A stretch of DNA of 6,525 nucleotides, taken from the NCBI GenBank assembly GCA_021819045.1, contig JAKASM010000020.1, forward strand, positions 1 through 6,525, read 5' to 3'. This document shows, piece after piece, positions 1 to 5,197 of the stretch. Position 1 is the first letter of the stretch; every line of letters begins with the position of its first letter. The position numbers were made by a program, and so were the translations under genes. Source of the DNA: Microcaldota archaeon. Its GTDB lineage: Archaea > Micrarchaeota > Micrarchaeia > Micrarchaeales > Micrarchaeaceae. The notes beneath the pieces are model-generated. The model searched no databases. It was not told where the DNA came from and worked only from the letters and a program-made list of their open reading frames with translations.

Positions 1-1401
1 CCGATCTCTGCAAGGGTGCCCTCCGAGGAGCCTGAAGAATTCATAGTTCAGCGAGAAAGACTCCCCATTCACAGTTACAGGCAAAGCAAAATAATCTACT
101 GCAAACGTGTAATTGCCAGAAATAACGTCGGCAACACGGAATCCAACCCCATTCTGCAGCAGAAAAGTCATTCTTCCATAAGAGTGCTTGCTTGCATTTA
201 CAGGCAATTTTCCAAAAACAGGTATAGGTGCCGCAGACGCTATGATGAAGATGCTGGCATTCTGGTCCGTCAGGTTTACAAGCGCATATCCATAGTTTGT
301 ACCATTGCTGCCTATGCCTATAATTGAGTTGTAATTCTGCGCAACCGCATTACCGGCAGCTTTATACAAGGCTATATTCTGCGATCTAGTGATATTATTA
401 TAGAAGAGAGTAGGCGAAGTATAAGACGCATTCAAGTAAGGGAATGTGAAAGCAAATGCTATCAGAGCCAATAAGAGTACGATAGCAAATCCATATCCAG
501 AATCGTGAATGCTCCTAATGAAGTGCACCGTGCTCCTCCCTCTGCGACTGGCTTTCGGCAGTATAAGCCCGTATCCGCTTGCTATTACTAGCATTATGAT
601 TATTGCAGCATAGAATAATATTTGCCCGGCAAAAAGGTGGAATGTGGATATCGCCTGATTTATGCCGTAATAGCTCCACGCATACGCTATCCCAAACATC
701 CGTATGAAATTGAATAGGAGCATTAGCGCAATTCCTGATACAACCCACAACCCCTTATTCCTATTCCTACCATCATACAGGTATGCGACCGGTAATAGAA
801 ACATTGCAAGAGCCACAAATGTTCCAAGCGGGGCGCATGTGGAGGCTATGGATATAGAAGTGCTGGTTTGCGATGCTATTGTTATGCCGTTTATGGTAAC
901 AGGCGCTCCAAAGACTCTCAGCAAATAATAAACAAATTCGGCATTTATCCTTGCAAAGGCACTATTTTGCAGAAGCAGTGGCATAAGCAGTAGAGGCGAC
1001 GCGAATAGGTAATATGCAGCTATGGGCCAAAGCTTCATCGCGCCATCCCTCCCGAAAAGTATTATAATGAAGGATATTATCGGTAGACTTACCAGCAACG
1101 CGTCTATTCCGAATGAGCTGAAAGCGAATGACATTGCAACCCTGACATACGAGAGCAATAGAACATACACTATGAAGATTGTTATTCCCAATGCAAATTC
1201 CCTCCTGTCCTTATTGAGCTTTAGCCTCTTCTTAAGTGAGAATACTATAAGTGCAAATACCATCAACATTACTACTATAACATATGTGGCAGGGTCAGTA
1301 TCAAGAATAGAAAAGCTTGCCCTTGATATTATTATCGCAGTTGATAGTAGCACAGCGATAAACAACACAATAATGCCAAAAAGTTTATCAGGAATTCTCA
1401 T
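1..1401 (-). CDS. Archaeosortase/exosortase-family membrane protein fused to a C-terminal outside domain (C-terminus cut by window)
   Basis: Archaeosortases are membrane cysteine transpeptidases that process C-terminal sorting signals of surface proteins. Translating minus from the ATG at 1401 gives 467 codons to position 1 without a stop. An in-frame TGA lies 14 codons upstream, so this ATG is the only normal start. Residues 1-290 hold about eight hydrophobic spans. The family signature is visible: Cys189 in STCAPLG, Arg234 in FNFIR, and His255 in FHLFAG, matching the Cys/Arg/His (or Arg) set known for exosortases and archaeosortases. A basic stretch (about 284-296) then leads to another span (about 302-323) and a polar domain (324 onward) with seven N-X-S/T sequons at N324, 336, 366, 376, 381, 402 and 430. 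I checked the frame line by line, so the fusion is real in this sequence. I do not recognise the outside domain; an EpsI-like role is a guess. There is no clear ribosome-binding site. Confidence 0.8.
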   Translation of the reverse strand, partial: MRIPDKLFGIIVLFIAVLLSTAIIISRASFSILDTDPATYVIVVMLMVFALIVFSLKKRLKLNKDRREFALGITIFIVYVLLLSYVRVAMSFAFSSFGIDALLVSLPIISFIIILFGRDGAMKLWPIAAYYLFASPLLLMPLLLQNSAFARINAEFVYYLLRVFGAPVTINGITIASQTSTSISIASTCAPLGTFVALAMFLLPVAYLYDGRNRNKGLWVVSGIALMLLFNFIRMFGIAYAWSYYGINQAISTFHLFAGQILFYAAIIIMLVIASGYGLILPKASRRGRSTVHFIRSIHDSGYGFAIVLLLALIAFAFTFPYLNASYTSPTLFYNNITRSQNIALYKAAGNAVAQNYNSIIGIGSNGTNYGYALVNLTDQNASIFIIASAAPIPVFGKLPVNASKHSYGRMTFLLQNGVGFRVADVISGNYTFAVDYFALPVTVNGESFSLNYEFFRLLGGHPCRDR

Positions 1402-1483
1402 GCCAACACATAATAGTTTTGTCCTCGGCCGAAATGGGCTTCATCACTGTTTCAGTAGTTACTCTTTTCTTCATCGGACCCAT
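1388..1483 (-). CDS. Candidate 31-aa leader ORF overlapping the archaeosortase start
   Basis: This ORF starts at ATG 1483 and ends at TGA 1388-1390, so it overlaps the first 14 bases of the archaeosortase gene in another frame. The peptide begins MGPMKKRVTTETVMK and ends with Cys-Trp-His-Glu-Asn-Ser. Its ATG lies about 22 nt downstream of the AT-rich box at 1501-1509, a leaderless spacing. The archaeosortase ATG has neither a nearby TATA element nor a ribosome-binding site. Inference: a transcript from this promoter would carry the short ORF first and could deliver ribosomes to the overlapping start. I recognise no family. It may equally be an untranslated leader that happens to be open. Confidence 0.35.
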   Translation of the reverse strand: MGPMKKRVTTETVMKPISAEDKTIMCWHENS

Positions 1484-1500
1484 ACCTCTCGCAGCCAAGA

Positions 1501-1509
1501 TTAATAAAG
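1501..1509. promoter_or_regulatory. Shared TATA-like box between divergent archaeosortase and archease genes
   Basis: The sequence is ttaataaag, read ctttattaa on the minus strand. Its centre is about 26 nt from the GTG of archease on the plus side and about 22 nt from the ATG at 1483 on the minus side. Both distances suit archaeal TATA boxes driving leaderless mRNAs. Another AT-rich patch at 1515-1523 is too close to either start. Assignment is by position and composition only. Confidence 0.5.
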
Positions 1510-1530
1510 AATAGCATTAAAATATCAACA

Positions 1531-1977
1531 GTGGTGGAATTGAAGGCGGGTTACCTGTTCAAAGGTCATACAGCTGACGTTGAATTCATAGCAAGGGGAG
1601 CTTCCCTAGAGGAAGCCTTCAAAAATGCGATACTTGCAATGCTAGACACCGTAGCTGACATATCTGCTATTAAAAGATCAAAGAGTAAAAAGGTCCAGGT
1701 AGTTATAAAAGACTCTGCAAGAAATATAGAGGATTTGCTCTGGATTACCTTGCAGGATGTGCTGTCAGCTACTGACTCAAGAGGGGTATTCGGATATAAA
1801 GTTGAAAGGCTTAATATAAAAAGTAATGCGAAAGGATACAGAATACATGCAATTATACTATCAAAAGAGCAGGAGCCCAAATATTCTAATATTTATGTAA
1901 AGGGAGTTTCAAGATTTGATATGTCGGTCAGGAAGACAGCGCACGGATATACAGCAAAAGCAGTGCTAGACGTATGA
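1531..1977 (+). CDS. Archease, cofactor of the RtcB RNA ligase
   Basis: Archease is a small cytoplasmic protein that helps RtcB turn over during ligation of tRNA exons and other broken RNAs. The product is 148 aa, close to the usual family size. Family marks are the N-terminal HTADVEF segment (His13, Asp16) followed by ARGASLEEAF, the central NIEDLLWITLQDVL helix, and the C-terminal segment ending AKAVLDV with Asp147, which corresponds to the conserved metal-binding acidic end. Translation begins with tandem GTG GTG. No ribosome-binding site is seen, and the TATA-like box about 26 nt upstream implies a leaderless message. RtcB is not in the window. Identification is confident; the exact choice between the two GTG codons is not. 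Confidence 0.93.
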   Translation: MVELKAGYLFKGHTADVEFIARGASLEEAFKNAILAMLDTVADISAIKRSKSKKVQVVIKDSARNIEDLLWITLQDVLSATDSRGVFGYKVERLNIKSNAKGYRIHAIILSKEQEPKYSNIYVKGVSRFDMSVRKTAHGYTAKAVLDV

Positions 1978-2004
1978 CAAATTCATTACGGAGAGCCCCC
2001 GCAA

Positions 2005-2193
2005 TCATTCTTCTTTTATAGCGGCTCTTATTTTCATCAATGTGGCCTGATCGATATTGCTCATGTTGTGCGCAGTCCTTGCATGCTCTGCTATCTGCTG
2101 AAGAAGTGTATTCTCTTCAGCTGCATGCGCTTCGAATCCGCACTGCATGCCTATATCCCTACATGCGAATTTTTTCCCCACATTTCTCACCAC
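2005..2193 (-). CDS. DUF1059 small protein
   Basis: The product is 62 aa, typical for this widespread archaeal and bacterial family of unknown function. The diagnostic pattern is ACRDIGMQCGF (Cys11, Cys18), then AEHARTAH (His37, His42), and the end MKIRAAIKEE. The two Cys and two His could bind a metal ion, but that is inference from spacing. The start is a GTG at 2193 or the adjacent GTG at 2190. Both lie 22-25 nt from a TATA box at 2211-2219, so the message is probably leaderless. A third in-frame GTG at 2181 would also preserve the domain. The gene converges on archease, leaving a 27-bp gap between the two stops. Confidence 0.9.
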   Translation of the reverse strand: MVRNVGKKFACRDIGMQCGFEAHAAEENTLLQQIAEHARTAHNMSNIDQATLMKIRAAIKEE

Positions 2194-2210
2194 TTAACTT
2201 ACGTAGTACC

Positions 2211-2219
2211 AATATAAAA
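2211..2219 (-). promoter_or_regulatory. TATA box of the DUF1059 gene
   Basis: Read on the minus strand this is ttttatatt. Its centre is 22-25 nt upstream of the paired GTG start codons at 2193 and 2190, the spacing expected when transcription starts at or next to the first codon. It is a good match to the archaeal TATA consensus, but no transcript data back it. Confidence 0.6.
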
Positions 2220-2323
2220 CAATTCCACTTCTCCATATGTACTTAGATATATGCTCCTTATGCGAATCTAACCACAGCGCACATGGGCCCTTGTCCTTCA
2301 GGCTATTATGCGGCATTGGTCGG

Positions 2324-2686
2324 TCATGTGAACCGGTTAGCAAGCGTTATGATCAAGCCCAAAAGCACAGGGATTTCGTCTCCGAAGTCGTTTGTTCCGG
2401 CCTCCACGAAAAGACCATATATCTGGAAGATCAACGCAATTACGAAGAGCACGAACACGACGTTGTTCTGTGCCAGCAGCGCCTTTATTTCTGTGCGTTT
2501 CCACGAAACAGCGAGGTACACAATGGCTATGAGGGCCATTAACGCTATGCCGAAGTCGTCAACAGAATGCGATAACACATTAAGTTCACTCAAAGCGTCG
2601 AGCAGCATGGCCACAAAGAAGAAAACGGCCAAGAATACAAACACCCTGCGCTTTGCCAGTTCGTGCTGCACGGTCTTTTGCACCAT
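2324..2686 (-). CDS. Four-helix membrane protein of unknown function
   Basis: I do not recognise this family. The 120-aa product has a short basic N-terminus (HELAKRR) and four hydrophobic segments at about 15-33, 46-62, 76-95 and 105-117. A DFG motif precedes helix 2 (VDDFG, 42-46) and helix 4 (NDFG, 99-102), suggesting an internal two-fold repeat of helix, loop, acidic-FG, helix. The frame stays open up to an ATG at 2770, which would add 28 residues. I prefer ATG 2686 because a strong TATA element lies inside the longer version and GGTG sits five bases before this ATG. The positive N-terminus suggests a cytoplasmic start. The gene lies between DUF1059 and tRNA-Arg on the same strand; the spacing does not show a shared operon. 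Confidence 0.75.
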   Translation of the reverse strand: MVQKTVQHELAKRRVFVFLAVFFFVAMLLDALSELNVLSHSVDDFGIALMALIAIVYLAVSWKRTEIKALLAQNNVVFVLFVIALIFQIYGLFVEAGTNDFGDEIPVLLGLIITLANRFT

Positions 2687-2730
2687 CCGCACACCCAAAC
2701 ATATGACAGTAATATCGTATTGCAACAAGG

Positions 2731-2739
2731 ATTTAAAAA
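2731..2739 (-). promoter_or_regulatory. TATA box of the four-helix membrane protein gene
   Basis: Read on the minus strand this is tttttaaat, centred near 2735. Transcription would then begin near 2709, about 20 nt before ATG 2686, leaving room for the GGTG ribosome-binding sequence five bases upstream of that ATG. It lies within the longer open frame, which argues against the start at 2770. Confidence 0.5.
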
Positions 2740-2855
2740 CCATATGTTCTGTGCGGCAGAAGACTTTCAATTCTCTAAGAACGCGGGGAGCAAAAGAAGG
2801 CAGGGAAGGGGCTCCATGAGAACAAAATTTTAACTAGTTGACCGAAGGATGTTAA

Positions 2856-2929
2856 CGCCCTTGCCGGGATTTGAACCCGGATCACAGGCTCCGCAAGCCC
2901 GTGTTCTATCCAAGTTATACTACAAGGGC
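2856..2929 (-). tRNA. tRNA-Arg, anticodon GCG
   Basis: This folds as a 74-nt cloverleaf without an intron. The acceptor stem GCCCTTG/CAAGGGC is perfect. Conserved T8, A14, G18-G19 and A21 are present. The anticodon stem CGGGC/GCCTG (one G-T pair) closes loop TTGCGGA, so the anticodon is GCG (plus-strand 2892-2894), reading CGC and CGU arginine codons. The variable loop is TGAT, and the T stem CCGGG/CCCGG carries loop TTCAAAT. The discriminator is G, and CCA is not encoded, as is common in archaea, so it must be added after transcription. The D stem has an A12-A23 mismatch and a T13-G22 wobble. A T-rich run downstream (about 2822-2830, minus) may serve as terminator. Confidence 0.95.
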
Positions 2930-2960
2930 ACGTCCGATTTTATAATCATATCATACAAGA

Positions 2961-2978
2961 TTAAATAAAGTATATGAT
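2961..2978. promoter_or_regulatory. Divergent AT-rich promoter for tRNA-Arg and the unknown two-gene operon
   Basis: Read on minus, tttatttaa (2961-2969) would place transcription start near 2940, about ten bases before the tRNA 5' end. Read on plus, the adjacent aagtatatg (2968-2976) lies about 26 nt before ATG 2998, implying a leaderless message. The two boxes touch or overlap, so the divergent units may compete for transcription factors. A closer AT-rich patch at 2937-2947 would start transcription inside the tRNA and was not chosen. Confidence 0.5.
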
Positions 2979-2997
2979 AAACTGATACTGTCTTTAA

Positions 2998-3363
2998 ATG
3001 ATCGCACTTCAAAGTGTTAAGGTCTTTTACAGAGTCGACTGGCTGCTTGACGACTTGCTGCCCGTACCTACAGAGGACGAAATGAAGTACAGGTACAAAG
3101 AAAGAGCAGAAGAGCAAGGCGCATATATTGAGATGGCAAACTTCATGAGGAAAAACACCCGCCAATTAATTCCTAATATATTCAACAACAGTTCCGAAGA
3201 CGTCATTGTCGAAGCTGGTGGCATGGTTGTAGCAGCCTCCCCTCCAAGGCCGTACGAAGAGTGGGCGTATGACTGCGCGAAGTCAGATATAGTTGTTTCA
3301 GGACCGCAAAAGATGAGAGAAACCGTAATACAAAGACTGCAAGAAGAAAAAAGGCAGCGTTGA
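2998..3363 (+). CDS. Hypothetical 121-aa soluble protein, first gene of a two-gene operon
   Basis: I do not recognise a family. The protein has no membrane span or signal peptide. The N-terminus (residues 5-25) alternates hydrophobic residues and could form strands or a helix. Residues 26-60 are charged and probably helical. A central hydrophobic, probably strand-forming segment with VIVEAGGMVVAA (69-80) leads to a Pro-rich PPRPYEEWAYD turn. The tail (MRETVIQRLQEEKRQR) is a highly charged helix, as in nucleic-acid- or protein-binding tails. ATG 2998 lies about 26 nt from a TATA-like box, supporting a leaderless start. Its stop overlaps the TTG start of the next gene by four bases (TTGA), so the pair is probably co-translated and may act together. 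Confidence 0.72.
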   Translation: MIALQSVKVFYRVDWLLDDLLPVPTEDEMKYRYKERAEEQGAYIEMANFMRKNTRQLIPNIFNNSSEDVIVEAGGMVVAASPPRPYEEWAYDCAKSDIVVSGPQKMRETVIQRLQEEKRQR

Positions 3364-3875
3364 TAGAAAAGCAAAACATATCAGAATACCTCCTGCAGTT
3401 TGCCAAACCATTTAAAGACCTGTGCGACTCCGGCCTTGTGGATGGCGTACTTGGAAGGGGCTCGTATTTTGCTGCAAACGGATTTCTTGTAGAGAATGAC
3501 AACTTGAATTTCATGCTGCTTCGCACAACAGTATGGAACGACGAAGAGAAAAATAGAATACACACTTTACTAAAACAGTTTCCTGCCGCATATCTTTGGT
3601 TGCTTGGCGCAGGATACAAGGAAGAGCAGATAGGATCAGGGAATGGCAAAAAGGTAGTCTATTTCACATTGATCGACAGAAGCACTGTGGCACTTGGCCG
3701 CGGCCTTAGATACGAAAAATACGTTCTGCTTAATAGCCCAGGAATTGCGGTTGCAGGTCTCAGTAAGGAACGATCGGAAAGCATAGCCAGGGAGGTTAGT
3801 TCCTTACTGCCGGATCATAACCGTGTCTCAGAGCTTGGCATACCCCGGCTACCTAACTTTGATAGGCTTAAATAG
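3360..3875 (+). CDS. Hypothetical 171-aa soluble protein, second gene of the operon
   Basis: I recognise no family. Translation most likely starts at TTG 3360, which shares TTGA with the stop of the upstream gene. The next in-frame ATG is about 50 codons further on and would remove conserved-looking sequence. Visible features are a glycine-rich LGRGSYFAANG segment (31-41), a Trp-rich FPAAYLWLLGAGYKEEQ stretch near the middle, a loop with SGNGKK, a likely strand VVYFTLID, and a second glycine turn ALGRGLRY. It ends with a helix rich in Ser, Glu and Arg (about 134-148) and a Pro-containing tail. There are no membrane spans. Strict coupling to the upstream gene suggests fixed stoichiometry or a complex, which is inference. 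A strong TATA box begins six bases after the stop, so the operon ends here. Confidence 0.72.
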   Translation: MIEKQNISEYLLQFAKPFKDLCDSGLVDGVLGRGSYFAANGFLVENDNLNFMLLRTTVWNDEEKNRIHTLLKQFPAAYLWLLGAGYKEEQIGSGNGKKVVYFTLIDRSTVALGRGLRYEKYVLLNSPGIAVAGLSKERSESIAREVSSLLPDHNRVSELGIPRLPNFDRLK

Positions 3876-3880
3876 GCTCG

Positions 3881-3889
3881 CTTTTATAA
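3881..3889 (+). promoter_or_regulatory. Strong TATA box upstream of the unexplained 3910-4086 interval
   Basis: The sequence cttttataa is identical to the box at 4087-4095 that serves the glycosylphosphotransferase gene. By the same spacing, transcription would start near 3910-3914. No confident gene begins there, so the box implies a small transcript of unknown nature. It may instead be the T-rich end signal of the upstream operon. Confidence 0.45.
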
Positions 3890-3909
3890 ATCTGAGTAGG
3901 AAAAGCGTC

Positions 3910-4119
3910 CATTCAGGGATTTGATGAAGGCGAATCACAGAGCAGCAACGAGTATAAATATTAACGCTGTGAATAACACAATCGCGTTGGCAGCGGTCTT
4001 GGAATTGGAAACCGTGCTTGGAAGTTCAAGATGGCTAATCAAAAAGCTGCTGTCGGTAGCCCACGACTCTGGTAGAGGGAAATGCTCTTTTATAAGCGTT
4101 ATTCAATGGGTTGTATGAA
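3910..4119 (+). other. Unassigned interval, possible small RNA or small protein gene
   Basis: No confident gene is seen between 3876 and 4119. Three candidates exist. First, a plus ORF from ATG 3924 (or TTG 3921) to TGA 4118, 64-65 aa, mixed in character. It starts ten bases after the predicted transcription start and ends two bases before the ATG of the next gene. Second, a structured RNA: 3963-3988 can form a nine-pair hairpin (AACGC+TGTG with CACA+GCGTT, loop AATAA, three-base bulge). Third, a minus ORF ending at 3935, open from about 4100, whose last 20 residues would be a membrane helix; its only normal start is TTG 4042, giving 35 aa. A TATA-like sequence on the minus strand overlaps 4085-4094. 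None can be chosen from sequence alone. Confidence 0.3.
4087..4095 (+). promoter_or_regulatory. TATA box of the ALG7/MraY-type gene
   Basis: The sequence cttttataa has its centre about 29 nt before ATG 4120. No ribosome-binding sequence precedes that ATG, so a leaderless transcript is likely. This spacing is the main reason to prefer ATG 4120 over the in-frame TTG at 4111. Confidence 0.6.
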
Positions 4120-5160
4120 ATGGCACACACTTACCTGACAATAATCTTACCGTCCATAATCTCTTTTATAATAACTCTGATAGCTGTGCGCTTCCTCATG
4201 AGCTATTTGTACGAATCCGGGGTAACTACTCTAGATCATAACAAAAAAGGCAGACCTATACTGCCTTCAGGAACAGGTCTTGCAGCAGCCATAGGCTTTA
4301 CTGTAGGCGCATTGGTATATGTTTTTGGAGGCAGTTTTGGAATATACGTACCTGTTGCTTCATTGGATTACCTGCTTTCGGCGGTTATAGCAGTTGTGCT
4401 GATATCCATTGTGGGTTTTCTGGACGATCTAAATGTCAAAAAAGAGATGGGCCGAAGCACAGACATGTTCGACACTAGAAGAGGGCTGAAGCAGTGGCAG
4501 AAACCGATTTTTACATTGATGGGTGCAATCCCTCTGATGGCAATAAACGCAGGAGTGTCTGTTATACGTATACCGCTTGTAGGTGCGGTCAATTTCGGGA
4601 TATTTTACCCGCTAGTTATAGTTCCTTTGGCAGTTATATTTGCCGCAAATGCATTCAATCTCTTAGGAGGTTTTGACGGAATACTCACAGGCACAGGAAC
4701 TATACTAGTATTCGGTATGGTGCTTTATAGCCTTCTCTACGGCACATATCTAGGGTTGCTGCTCTCTTCGCTTCTTTTCGCCACTATGCTTGTAATGCTG
4801 CTCTTTAACCGTTTTCCTGCAAAGATGGTGCCGGGTGACAGCTTCGCATACTTTGGGGGCTCAGGAATAGTTGCGGCAATGGTGCTCGGCAATATGGAAT
4901 CATTCGGCGTCATACTCTTCCTGCCATTTATCATAGAATTTCTGCTACACTTAAGAAAAAGGTTCAAGGTTACAGATTTAGGCAAGTTAAGGGCAGATGG
5001 CACAATGGAGCCCCCATATGGTAAGAAAATATACAGCTGGTGCCATATCATAATGAACATAAAAAGGTGCAGAGAGTGGGAGGTATCTCTCTACATGTGG
5101 CTGATCGAGATAGGGTTTGTAGCGCTTGCATTTGGACTAAAGGCTGCAAATCTGCTTTAA
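4120..5160 (+). CDS. ALG7/MraY-type polyprenyl-phosphate sugar-1-phosphate transferase (glycosyltransferase family 4)
   Basis: This family moves a sugar-1-phosphate from a UDP-sugar to a membrane polyprenyl or dolichyl phosphate, the first step of lipid-linked glycan assembly. In archaea this commonly feeds N-glycosylation. The 346-aa product has about ten membrane helices. Family motifs, in order, are LDHNKKGRPILPSGTG (39-53), the metal-site aspartates GFLDDLN (D102, D103), NAFNLLGGFDG (177-187), and PGDSFAYFGGSG (238-249), the last followed by LGNME as in ALG7-like proteins. A late PPYGKKIYSW loop precedes the final helix. The LLGG-FDG pattern resembles the AG-x-NG of ALG7 more than the DGLDG of bacterial MraY. 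The exact sugar cannot be read from sequence. The frame also opens at TTG 4111, but the TATA spacing favours ATG 4120. Confidence 0.9.
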   Translation: MAHTYLTIILPSIISFIITLIAVRFLMSYLYESGVTTLDHNKKGRPILPSGTGLAAAIGFTVGALVYVFGGSFGIYVPVASLDYLLSAVIAVVLISIVGFLDDLNVKKEMGRSTDMFDTRRGLKQWQKPIFTLMGAIPLMAINAGVSVIRIPLVGAVNFGIFYPLVIVPLAVIFAANAFNLLGGFDGILTGTGTILVFGMVLYSLLYGTYLGLLLSSLLFATMLVMLLFNRFPAKMVPGDSFAYFGGSGIVAAMVLGNMESFGVILFLPFIIEFLLHLRKRFKVTDLGKLRADGTMEPPYGKKIYSWCHIIMNIKRCREWEVSLYMWLIEIGFVALAFGLKAANLL

Positions 5161-5197
5161 AAATATGAACGGGAAATCCGACGTGCTTCAGCTGCGG

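Noticed and set aside
1388..1401. Frameshift joining the 31-aa ORF to the archaeosortase
   Set aside because: The archaeosortase begins with a plausible short polar start and a first membrane helix, so nothing seems to be missing from its N-terminus.
1022..1504. Plus-strand ORF of 160 codons opposite the archaeosortase gene
   Set aside because: It is the antisense of a well-supported membrane protein with family motifs. Its low-complexity Ile/Thr/Ser/Asn content is what antisense of hydrophobic codons gives.
1978..2004. Rho-independent-type terminator between archease and DUF1059
   Set aside because: No convincing hairpin was found. Only a T-rich stretch is present, and it overlaps the end of the DUF1059 gene.
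2324..2770. Longer start of the four-helix membrane protein
   Set aside because: The extra 28 residues look non-coding and contain the TATA element at 2731-2739. ATG 2686 has GGTG at proper spacing.
2283..2819. Plus-strand ORF of 178 codons over the four-helix protein
   Set aside because: Its Lys/Thr/Ser/Ala-rich sequence is the complement of the hydrophobic codons on the minus strand. The minus reading has four clean helices and a promoter.
3922..3927. C/D box guide RNA suggested by TGATGA
   Set aside because: No CTGA D or D' box follows at the proper distance, and no matching second C box is present.
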